Shown: positions 46,238 through 53,777, counted from the first letter of the stretch. The stretch: DNA of 64,000 nucleotides from Lunularia cruciata (GCA_948567375.1 OX419755.1:60151945-60215944), one strand, 5' to 3'. Numbers and translations are program-made. Notes: generated from the letters alone by a model not told the origin.

Positions 46238-49200
46238 GGTGGTGTGGTACCGGGGTTTAACCCCATGGTTGAGTTCTTCCTATGTTTGAGGCAGAACTAC
46301 CAAGGAGTGCGGACTGACAAGCTGAGGAGCTTGCAGGAGTTCCGGCGGAAGGCTGGAGAGAGCCTACGCGAGGCATACACTCGCATGAGGCGGCTGATCA
46401 GTTTCACTCAGGGAGTTACTGAGGCCCAGGCAGTCCAGTTTTGGTATGGGATACTGGACAGGGAGTTGCGACGTAGAGTTCGTGATGCTACGTTGTTGCA
46501 GGCTACTTCGCCCACTTTGGCAGTAGTCTTTGGTTTGGCTGAGCGTATTGAGCTCAACATGGTGGAGGAGAGAGTGGTGACATCTGGATTTGGTAGAGAG
46601 ACCTCATCCACGGTTGTGACTTCTTCTAGAGTGCATCAGAGTGCACCACGCCCAGTTGGTTTTCGAGGACAGGGTGGACAGCCCAGATCCTATGGAGCGA
46701 GTGGAGGGCCTAGTGGAGTTAGACCCTTACCCTCATTTTCGGGGCAGCAGCAGCCAGTGAGTGGTGGTGTTGCTTGTTGGACTTGTGGTGGACCTCACCA
46801 TAGGAGAGAGTGTACTCAGGGCAGCGGACCTGATACCTCTGGTGCATCACAGCCAGCACAGAGGCAGTGTGAGCACTGCCATAGATTTGGTCATACTAGT
46901 GACCGGTGTTTTGACCTACACCCGGAGTTACGGAGTGGTAGGGCTGCTATGGCAGGTAGTAGAGGAGCTCCAGTTCATGGAGGACGAGGTGGTAGAGGTG
47001 GTGGTAGAGGATCTACACCTAGTAGGGGTGCAGTACCTGCCCTTACTTCTGACACAGCTATGGCTACTCGGATTGAGCAGTTGGAGCAGAGATTGGCTAG
47101 TATGGCTATTGCTCATAGGAGATCAGATTCGGGTGCTGAGGCTTCCACCTCATATGCTGGTGATAGAGATGCTTTGGACTTCATGTGCGGAGCAGCACAG
47201 GTGGATGCATCTGCAGCAGTGACTAGGAGTGCAGTACGTGCTCCAGAGCCTAGAGGAGCATCAGTGGAGTTGGACCCACAGAGAGGAGAGGTTGGGAGAC
47301 AGGTCAGACTTCCCCAATCTTTCACGTTATCTGAGGCATTGCAGACGACATCCATGGTTCCTAGACGTCCCAGTGCAGGTGTGGTAGGTGGTGATGGAGT
47401 ACTTGATGGAGTACCTGCTAGTCAGCCACCTGCTACTACACAGATTGAGTCTAGCATGATGTTGGGGGCGGCTCAGCTGATTATGCGGCATCCTTTATTT
47501 TCAGCCAGTGACATGTTTACATTGGGAGTGGACCCAGCCCCAGTGTTCCGGTTGGCTGCCACGTTGTGTGAGAGTAGGGATGGTGCAGTTCCTACTACTA
47601 GAGCAGAGGTGGTTGGTAGTGGAGCTGACTTGGTTGAGGAGCATGGGATCCGTTCAGCGACCAGTGGTTTATGGCAGGCAGCAGCGGCTAGACTGGAGGA
47701 GTTGCCAGCTAGACCAGCCTTTGAGAGAGCGCGGTTTACACCTGGTGTTGTCCTATTGGATAACCAGAGGGGGATCTTTCATTTGGTAGGACCTTCAGGG
47801 AAGGTCTATACACCACAGAGAGTCTTGTTAGACTCTGGTGCGCAGCCCCTTATGTTGGGGAAGGCTGTAGTTGTTGGTCTGGAGTTACGGAAGACCGATG
47901 TGGAGAGGTGTCCATTTCAGATCCAGACATCTCTTGGTGGTGGTTTGACACAGTACATCACACGTGGAGAGCTTGTTGTCCAAGTTCAGCCTGGTCATCC
48001 GACTGATAGCTCGGTGGTGAGAGCTCAGGCTATTGCGACGATAGCTGAGTCCTATGATGTGCTAGTTGGGGGAGCAGTGTTATACCCTATGGGTTTCAGT
48101 ATTGACTATTGGGAGGAGACAGCCTCTTATAGACCTGGTTGGCAGTCTGGTGAGGGACGGGTATGTCGCCTACCAGTACGCTTCAGTAGTGGCAATCTTG
48201 GCTCACTACAGTCCGGGACCATGGCAGCATCAGTTTTGGCTTTCAGCGGTGCAGTTACTTGGCCTGGTGACTTGTTGGAGGGGAACGCCCATGCAGAGGA
48301 TACTCCAATACCAGAGGAGATCACTCGGCTATGGAGTACGAGTGGGATTGTTCCATCCACCTTGGATGTTCCATTGTGGAGTTCAGAGGAGGCATTGCAG
48401 CAGCATGCAGATCAATTGGTGCAGCAGGCTTGGAGTGGAGCCTTTGTACCATCAGGGGATGAGTGTGAGGATGAGCCTCCAGAGGTGATTGCTTTGACAC
48501 CTCTGGATACCACACTCATTGCTTGGCAGTATCCAGTAGAGGGGATATGCCTATTGGAGTTGTTTGGTGGGATCAGCACCGGACTAGCTGCGGTATTACA
48601 GGCGGGTATCCGAGTACAAAGGTACTTGTATGTAGAGAGAGATGAGACTGCTAGGCGAGTCTCTCTACATCATGTGGCACACTTGGCCTATCGGTATCCG
48701 GAGTTATTACCGATGTCAGCAGTCAGAGGTTACCAGAAGGCCTTACCAGGAGACATTTCCTTACTGGGGGCGCATGACCTAGAGAGACATGGGCCTGTTC
48801 ACTTGGTGATTTCTGGATGGCCATGTCAGGGACATACACGTGCGGGCCGCGGTTTGGGTCTTCAGGATCCTCGTTCTGGTGTGTTTTGGGAGATGTTACG
48901 GATACTACGACATCTCCAGGTTCATCAGTCTGTTTCTCCAGCTTACCTTTTGGAGAACGTTCCATTGATGGGTGATTCTCGCACTAAAGTGGTGGCGAGT
49001 ACACATCAGGTCCATTCATGGATGGGACCTGCTGTATTGTTAGATGCAGCCAGAGTGGGATCACGGGCTCATCGTCTTCGTCTTTGGTGGACAAACCTCT
49101 TACCCAGAGAGGTTCTACAGTGTGCTTATGATGGGATTCAGCGACTGGACCACATTCTTGTTGATGATATCTTGGATGTTGGGCGTCAGTCTCAGACAGT

Positions 49201-49345
49201 GGTAGTGGCTGATAGGTCACCCATGGCAGTGGTGAACCTAGTTGGACAGCCTAGAGCTGCATTTCCCACACTCATGAGTTTCCCAGGCTCTCATGCTTTT
49301 CGAGAGGGAGGACCTGGACTTGTTTGGGACTCACAGTTACAGTAG
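46238..49345 (+). CDS. MTG gag core, protease and DNA methyltransferase (motifs I-VIII)
   Basis: A frame of 1,036 codons, stop included. From 46,244: the gag domain (MVEFFLCLRQNYQGV, then FRRKAGESLREAYTRMRRL), zinc knuckle 1 CWTCGGPHHRREC at residue 178, zinc knuckle 2 CEHCHRFGHTSDRC at 209, and the aspartic protease LLDSGAQPLMLG at about 530, with YDVLVGGAVLYPMGF downstream. The cytosine-5 methyltransferase starts at about 767 (LLELFGGISTGLAAVL, motif I), with VERDET (motif II), SGWPCQGHTRAGRGLG with catalytic Cys 861 (motif IV), LLENVP with Glu 904 (motif VI) and GSRAHRLRLWWTN (motif VIII). The motif order is that of DNMT3, not the permuted plant DRM order. The frame ends at TAG 49,343-49,345, before motifs IX-X. 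Copy 2 has the same TAG. All catalytic residues I can check are present. Confidence 0.88.
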   Translation, partial: GGVVPGFNPMVEFFLCLRQNYQGVRTDKLRSLQEFRRKAGESLREAYTRMRRLISFTQGVTEAQAVQFWYGILDRELRRRVRDATLLQATSPTLAVVFGLAERIELNMVEERVVTSGFGRETSSTVVTSSRVHQSAPRPVGFRGQGGQPRSYGASGGPSGVRPLPSFSGQQQPVSGGVACWTCGGPHHRRECTQGSGPDTSGASQPAQRQCEHCHRFGHTSDRCFDLHPELRSGRAAMAGSRGAPVHGGRGGRGGGRGSTPSRGAVPALTSDTAMATRIEQLEQRLASMAIAHRRSDSGAEASTSYAGDRDALDFMCGAAQVDASAAVTRSAVRAPEPRGASVELDPQRGEVGRQVRLPQSFTLSEALQTTSMVPRRPSAGVVGGDGVLDGVPASQPPATTQIESSMMLGAAQLIMRHPLFSASDMFTLGVDPAPVFRLAATLCESRDGAVPTTRAEVVGSGADLVEEHGIRSATSGLWQAAAARLEELPARPAFERARFTPGVVLLDNQRGIFHLVGPSGKVYTPQRVLLDSGAQPLMLGKAVVVGLELRKTDVERCPFQIQTSLGGGLTQYITRGELVVQVQPGHPTDSSVVRAQAIATIAESYDVLVGGAVLYPMGFSIDYWEETASYRPGWQSGEGRVCRLPVRFSSGNLGSLQSGTMAASVLAFSGAVTWPGDLLEGNAHAEDTPIPEEITRLWSTSGIVPSTLDVPLWSSEEALQQHADQLVQQAWSGAFVPSGDECEDEPPEVIALTPLDTTLIAWQYPVEGICLLELFGGISTGLAAVLQAGIRVQRYLYVERDETARRVSLHHVAHLAYRYPELLPMSAVRGYQKALPGDISLLGAHDLERHGPVHLVISGWPCQGHTRAGRGLGLQDPRSGVFWEMLRILRHLQVHQSVSPAYLLENVPLMGDSRTKVVASTHQVHSWMGPAVLLDAARVGSRAHRLRLWWTNLLPREVLQCAYDGIQRLDHILVDDILDVGRQSQTVVVADRSPMAVVNLVGQPRAAFPTLMSFPGSHAFREGGPGLVWDSQLQ

Positions 49346-49828
49346 TTGGTGGAGCCCAATGCTGATGAGAGAGAGCGGGCGATGGGTTTTCGCACCGGTA
49401 TTACCGCTGTTCCAGTAGTGTCAGAGGCATCCAGGCGTCAGGTGTTAGGTCAGGCTATGGACCTGAACTGTTTGACCTGGATTGTGAGCCTTGGTTTGGC
49501 AGAGCAGCGTAGGATGCGCTTGATAGGCATCACCACTCGGACACTTGTGAGCCATGTGCCTATCGAGACGATTCAGGCACATGCTGGGGGCGATGGACCG
49601 AGTGGACATGGTATTCTTGGGACACATCCAGTAGCTACTAGGGAGAGTGGTCTACTTGGAGTCCATCCAGGTGAGCGTGGGCTACTTGGATTACACCCTT
49701 GGTCCACATGGGATGCAGCCAGAGGACGTATGGAGCTTGCAGCCAGAGTGGAGGGAGTTTTTCACACAGAGGTTGGGACCTCTAGTGGTCGGGAGCATGA
49801 CACCATTGCTCCCAAGGGCCCAGTATAG
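49346..49828 (+). CDS. MTG methyltransferase C-terminal segment (motifs IX-X) and linker
   Basis: Same frame as the preceding segment. ERERAMGFRTGIT and RRQVLGQAMDLNCLTWIVS match the end of DNMT3/DRM-type methyltransferases (usually a GF...G-T block, then RR..LGN). The usual Asn is Gln here. Motif X is needed to close the AdoMet fold, so the enzyme is complete only if the TAG at 49,343 is read through. A Gly/His-rich linker follows (GHGILGTHPVA, GLLGVHPGERGLLGLHP, a short internal repeat). It ends at TAG 49,826-49,828, which is followed by CAGCCA, a match to the leaky UAG-CARYYA context. Copy 2 keeps this whole signal. Confidence 0.8.
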   Translation: MVEPNADERERAMGFRTGITAVPVVSEASRRQVLGQAMDLNCLTWIVSLGLAEQRRMRLIGITTRTLVSHVPIETIQAHAGGDGPSGHGILGTHPVATRESGLLGVHPGERGLLGLHPWSTWDAARGRMELAARVEGVFHTEVGTSSGREHDTIAPKGPV

Positions 49829-51499
49829 CAGCCAGTCAGTACGTCTTCCACTCCTACTACAGTTACAGAGGATACTTGGGAGCCAGATCTTGGACCCAAG
49901 CTTACTGGAGAGGAAAGACGGAGGGTTTGGAGGTTCTTGAGGAGTCACACGAGTTGTTTTGCCTTCAGTATGAAGGATTTGGGTGCTCTGAAGGGACCTG
50001 GTATACGGATTGAGCTGACTAGCGACACACTTGTTTTCCGACGTCCTTATCGATATAGTGAGATGGAGAGGACATTGATTCAGAGCCGGAGTAGTGACCT
50101 TTTTGAGGCTGGTTTGGTGGAGATTTCACATGGAGAGTATGCATCAGCGACAGTGATGCCAGCCAAGAAGGATATGCATGGCAACTATACAGATAGGCGG
50201 ATGTGTGGAGATTACCGTCCTATCAACCGACAGACTAGGGCTGATCGGTATGCCATGCCTACACCGGAGGAGATTTTTGATGCGATTGGGCATGAAAAGG
50301 TCTTCAGTACTTTGGATCTTCGAGCGGGATATCATCAGTTGCCGATCAGGGAGGAAGATAAGTCCAAGACAGCATTTTGGGCTATTGATCCTCACGGCAA
50401 GGATGTGTTATATCAGTGGAGATTCTTACCATTTGGGTTGAAGAATGCTCCTGCTGAGTTCCAGAGGGTCATGGATAGGATCCTAGCTGGACTAGATTTT
50501 GCTCGGTGCTATATTGATGACATTTTGGTGTATAGCACTACTGTGGAGGAGCATGAGAGACAGTTGTTGGAGGTGTTTGAGAGGTTGAGATCTCATGGAC
50601 TCAAATTACATCCTGGGAAGTGTAGGTTCTTCCATGAGCAGGTTGAGTATTTGGGTCACACTATCTACCCCGGAGGACTTGGTGTTCAGCAGACCAAGGT
50701 GGAGGCTATTGCACGTATTCCTCGGCCTACGGATGTGAGCAGAGTGCGAGCATTCCTTGGGTTGGCAAACTTCTATCGCCGCTATGTTAGAGGATTTAGT
50801 GCCATTGCCAAGGCCTTGACAAAGCTGACCAAGCTTACACAGGAGTGGTGTTGGGGAGATGAGCAGGAGAGAGCTTTTGTAGAGCTCAAGGAGAGGTTGA
50901 CATCTGCTCCTATTTTGAGGAGACCGATCAAGGGACGACCATTTCAGGTTCACACTGATTGGAGTATGTTGGGGCTTGGAGCGATGCTCACCCAGCATGA
51001 TGATGAGGAGAAGGAGTTTGTGGTGGTCTATGCTAGTCGCTCCAACAATTCAGCGGAGGCGAAGTATAGTTCATATGAGGGAGAGTGCTTGGCAGCAGTT
51101 TGGGCAGTAGCACATTTCCGATGTTACCTATTTGGTAACCCCTTCACTCTCATCACTGATCATCAGCCGCTGAAGTGGTTGATGGAGTCCGACAAGCTTT
51201 CAGGGAAGCTTGCACGATGGGCTCTGATTTTACAGGAGTATGATTTCACGGTTGTTCACAGACCTGGAGTGGTGAACCGTGATGCAGATGGGTTGAGTAG
51301 AAACCCATGTCCCAGCCAGCAAGATCAGACCGGAGCACGTTGGCATGGTGAGACAGATGAGGAGATGGTGCCAGGTTGGCATGCATCAGCCTTTCTGTGT
51401 ATATTCGCAGAGACATTGGTGGTATCTCTCTCAGCGCATACAGGAGGAGTTATTGAGGTCACAGATCCAGAGAGTGAAGATATTGGTACAGTTCAGTGA
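49829..51499 (+). CDS. MTG reverse transcriptase and RNase H
   Basis: In frame after the TAG. RT fingers and palm: YASATVMPAKKDMHG, RRMCGDYRPINRQTRAD, STLDLRAGYHQLPI, LPFGLKNAPAEFQ, and catalytic CYIDDILVYS (YIDD at 50,510-50,521). Connection: LGLANFYRRYVRGFS. RNase H: FQVHTDWSMLGLGAML, AKYSSYEGECLAAVWAV, LITDHQPLKWLM, VVHRPGVVNRDADGLSR. The arrangement is that of Ty3/gypsy, with a full-length RT-RNase H and no obvious loss of catalytic residues. It ends at TGA 51,497-51,499, where copy 2 has CAA. A CGA ancestor hit by deamination on either strand would give both, so this stop looks like a private defect of copy 1. Confidence 0.9.
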   Translation, partial: QPVSTSSTPTTVTEDTWEPDLGPKLTGEERRRVWRFLRSHTSCFAFSMKDLGALKGPGIRIELTSDTLVFRRPYRYSEMERTLIQSRSSDLFEAGLVEISHGEYASATVMPAKKDMHGNYTDRRMCGDYRPINRQTRADRYAMPTPEEIFDAIGHEKVFSTLDLRAGYHQLPIREEDKSKTAFWAIDPHGKDVLYQWRFLPFGLKNAPAEFQRVMDRILAGLDFARCYIDDILVYSTTVEEHERQLLEVFERLRSHGLKLHPGKCRFFHEQVEYLGHTIYPGGLGVQQTKVEAIARIPRPTDVSRVRAFLGLANFYRRYVRGFSAIAKALTKLTKLTQEWCWGDEQERAFVELKERLTSAPILRRPIKGRPFQVHTDWSMLGLGAMLTQHDDEEKEFVVVYASRSNNSAEAKYSSYEGECLAAVWAVAHFRCYLFGNPFTLITDHQPLKWLMESDKLSGKLARWALILQEYDFTVVHRPGVVNRDADGLSRNPCPSQQDQTGARWHGETDEEMVPGWHASAFLCIFAETLVVSLSAHTGGVIEVTDPESEDIGTVQ

Positions 51500-52942
51500 G
51501 ACATTCATGATGATGTCTTAGTGATGGACTATCTTCGCACTGGTGTTGTGGGTGGCGCAGTTGGGGCCAAGGAGAGAGACCGTGTTCTTCAGCGAGCCAG
51601 ACGGTTCAGATTGGAGGGTAGACACCTTTTGCGTGTATGGGAGGATAGTAGAGTGCGAGTAGTACCACTTCCATCACAGAGACCACAGTTGGTCCGTCAT
51701 GCTCATGAGGAGCTAGGACATTTTGGAGTAAAGCGTACATATAGCTTACTCCAGAGTCATTATTGGTGGCGCGGTATGCAGACCGAGGTACAGCAGTTTG
51801 TTGCCAGATTTGTGGTTTGTGACCGAGTTAGAGCATCATTCAATGCTCCTACGCCACAGTTACACCCATTACCTATCATGGGATTGGGTTACCGTTGGAG
51901 TTTGGACTTCGCCGAACCTTTACCGCTGACTGTGAGACATCATCGGTATGTTTTGGTGATGGTGGAGCACTTCTCCAAGTGGATTGAGTTGGTGGCACTT
52001 CCTGACAAGTCTAGTGAAGGGACAGCTTACTCGTTCCTGGATCGAGTTCTTAGTCATTTTGGTGCACCAGCTGAGGTTTTGACTGATCAGGGTACAGAGT
52101 TCTTGGGAGAGTTTCAGGTCTTGTGTGACAAGGCTTTGATTGATCATCGTACTACATCCCGAGATCACCCTGAGGCAGATGGCTTAGCAGAGAGAGTGGT
52201 TCAGACGGTGAAGAGAGGATTGCAAAAGTATGGTTTGCAGAGAGGCCACTTGGGAGATTGGGATCTCCAGTTACCTTGGTTGGCCATGGGCTATCGGTTC
52301 AGCCGGCAAGCCTCCTTAGCATCCTTCTCTCCATACTTTCTACTCTATGGACGAGATCCAGATTTACCTGCAGCCATTCGTCGAGATGCTACTGTAGTTT
52401 TGGACTTGGATGACCCTGATGTATGGATGAGCGCATGTTCTCAACGGGCAGAGATCTTTCGGAGAGTGATGCCGATGGCCTTCAAGAACTTGGCGATTGC
52501 TCAGCATAGAGATACTTTACGCTATGCTACCATTCGAGGAGGAGGTTATAGACCCTCGATCCGTCGATTTCATCCAGGCGACTATGTATATCTACAGCAG
52601 ACAGCACCGACGACACTTGATGTTTCTACAGGCCGCACTATCTTGAGAGTGCGCGAGGTTTTGCCATCTGGAGTCCTTGTGTTAGAAGGACGTGATGGTG
52701 TTGTTTGGAAGGATCATGTGCGCAATTGTGCGCCATGCCACCTCCCAAACATTGATGGTACTATGGACCCAAGCTTGGCACTTGTACGTGCAGGCTTGAG
52801 GTGTATGTTATGTGGCTCTTTTGGTGGAGCTGCTACTATGTTGGTGTGTGATAGTTGTTCGAGAGGATGGCATATGGCATGTATGACTCCTCCCCTCACG
52901 GTGGTTCCTCAGGGACAGTGGTTATGTCCTAGATGTACTTGA
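51500..52942 (+). CDS. MTG integrase with C-terminal PHD finger
   Basis: In frame after the TGA; the first ATG is at 51,521. Zinc-binding part: HEELGHFGVKRTYSLLQSHY ... FVVCD; the first Cys of the CxxC pair is Phe (TTT, 51,809-51,811), whereas copy 2 has Cys. Core: SLDFAEPLP (first Asp, 51,905), VLTDQGTEFLG (second Asp, 52,085) and DGLAERVVQ (Glu, 52,190), 34 residues apart. Copy 2 has SLDFAGPLP, so Gly to Glu changed here. C-terminal SH3-like part: FHPGDYVYLQQ, VREVLPSGVLVLEGRDGVVW. Then a PHD finger (52,802-52,939): CMLC, CDSC, WHMAC, WLCPRC, fitting Cys4-His-Cys3. PHD fingers often read histone H3 tails, so it may steer integration, as chromodomains do in chromoviruses. Stop at 52,940. Confidence 0.88.
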   Translation, partial: DIHDDVLVMDYLRTGVVGGAVGAKERDRVLQRARRFRLEGRHLLRVWEDSRVRVVPLPSQRPQLVRHAHEELGHFGVKRTYSLLQSHYWWRGMQTEVQQFVARFVVCDRVRASFNAPTPQLHPLPIMGLGYRWSLDFAEPLPLTVRHHRYVLVMVEHFSKWIELVALPDKSSEGTAYSFLDRVLSHFGAPAEVLTDQGTEFLGEFQVLCDKALIDHRTTSRDHPEADGLAERVVQTVKRGLQKYGLQRGHLGDWDLQLPWLAMGYRFSRQASLASFSPYFLLYGRDPDLPAAIRRDATVVLDLDDPDVWMSACSQRAEIFRRVMPMAFKNLAIAQHRDTLRYATIRGGGYRPSIRRFHPGDYVYLQQTAPTTLDVSTGRTILRVREVLPSGVLVLEGRDGVVWKDHVRNCAPCHLPNIDGTMDPSLALVRAGLRCMLCGSFGGAATMLVCDSCSRGWHMACMTPPLTVVPQGQWLCPRCT

Positions 52943-53110
52943 CCTATAGCTAGTTCATTCTTTATATGGTATAGATTGCAGACAGGCGACTAACGATGGG
53001 GCTCCATAGCACCCGGCCTCCTGATCTTTGCCCATTAGAGGGTATACCATATACTTAGAGTAGATGGCTATCTGGAGTTAGAGGGACCTAACCACCAGCT
53101 AGGGGGGCGA
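52943..53110 (+). promoter_or_regulatory. MTG 3' untranslated region and polypurine tract
   Basis: Non-coding. It ends with AGGGGGGCGA (53,101-53,110), the only purine-rich tract just before the repeat block; copy 2 has AGGGAAGCGA. It sits before B1, not before A2, which means reverse transcription should treat B1-A2 as one unit. Confidence 0.6.
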
Positions 53111-53216
53111 TTGTGGCACTTTAGAGTCTATGTATGACTTATGTGTGAGTTGTGCTTTTATAGTGTATGATGTTGACAGCGATGTATGTTGTGTAGCGAT
53201 GTATATACGCACGACA
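53111..53216 (+). repeat. MTG B1 repeat
   Basis: 106 bp from TTGTGGCAC to GCACGACA, identical to B2. It lies upstream of A2, and no B block exists after A1. With the next bases it makes the palindrome GACAGCTGTC (53,213-53,222). Confidence 0.9.
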
Positions 53217-53218
53217 GC

Positions 53219-53667
53219 TGTCACGCCATTTGTAGTTCCGCATCTAGATGCTCGGACACTGGAGTTCCAGTGATGGTAGTTAGAGTTATTCTAGCTGTTT
53301 CTCAGGGACTACTTTCCAACGGTTAGATTTCGTGTTCGGGGTACTGACTTCACGGTGAGGCCCACCGTCACTTTGCACCGTTTGCACCGTCGAGTGTGCC
53401 ATCAGCGGGACCGTTAGGGTTTCAGGGCTAGCTTGAGTCCAGGGGGTATAGTTTCAAAGTGAGCTCCAGAGAGCTCACTTCTCTGATGTTGAGCCTTCGA
53501 GTTCCTGGCTATGGTGGACAGAGGCCGGCGAGCGTCACCTGGATTCTCTATGCTTGAGTGGGTGTGGCTTGACTGTAATCAGTGCCCAATTGTTGGCAGT
53601 TTATAGAGTGACAGATCAAGTACTGATCTGAGTTGAGTTGAGTTGAGAATGTTAAGCAATCTGATTA
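53219..53667 (+). repeat. MTG A2 repeat
   Basis: 449 bp, equal to A1 except for five transitions and an extra nine bases (TTTGCACCG is doubled near 53,375). It is followed directly by B2 at GATTA/TTGTGG. Confidence 0.9.
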
Positions 53668-53773
53668 TTGTGGCACTTTAGAGTCTATGTATGACTTATG
53701 TGTGAGTTGTGCTTTTATAGTGTATGATGTTGACAGCGATGTATGTTGTGTAGCGATGTATATACGCACGACA
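53668..53773 (+). repeat. MTG B2 repeat
   Basis: 106 bp, identical to B1. Its last four bases GACA form the right end of the element and are the inverse complement of the left end TGTC. It is followed by the ACGG duplication. Confidence 0.9.
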
Positions 53774-53777
53774 ACGG

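Larger units (their letters stand above)
44011..53773 (+). mobile_element. MTG retrotransposon, near-complete copy 1 (9.8 kb)
   Basis: A Ty3/gypsy element with an embedded DNA methyltransferase and a PHD finger. Layout: A1 (44,011-44,450), leader, one polyprotein frame (45,836-52,942), polypurine tract, B1 (53,111-53,216), GC, A2 (53,219-53,667), B2 (53,668-53,773). The ends are TGTC and GACA, and the target duplication is the four bases ACGG (44,007-44,010 and 53,774-53,777). A1 and A2 differ by five transitions and one 9-bp indel, and B1 and B2 are identical, so the insertion is fairly young. The surrounding sequence is one LCL protein gene that reads on across the gap. Confidence 0.92.

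Noticed and set aside
48535-49510. Plant DRM-type methyltransferase
   Set aside because: Motif I comes before IV, VI, VIII and then IX-X; DRM has the permuted order VI-IX-X-I-IV.
53111-53773. Ordinary 3' LTR of MTG beginning at 53,111 or at 53,219
   Set aside because: The target duplication ACGG and the left end TGTCACGCC fix the outer ends at 44,011 and 53,773. The 5' end lacks B, so neither simple LTR definition fits both ends.
44011-53773. Tyrosine-recombinase (DIRS/Ngaro-like) element because of the split repeats
   Set aside because: No tyrosine recombinase is seen. The pol order and the DDE integrase with D, D, E residues are Ty3/gypsy, and a four-base duplication is present.
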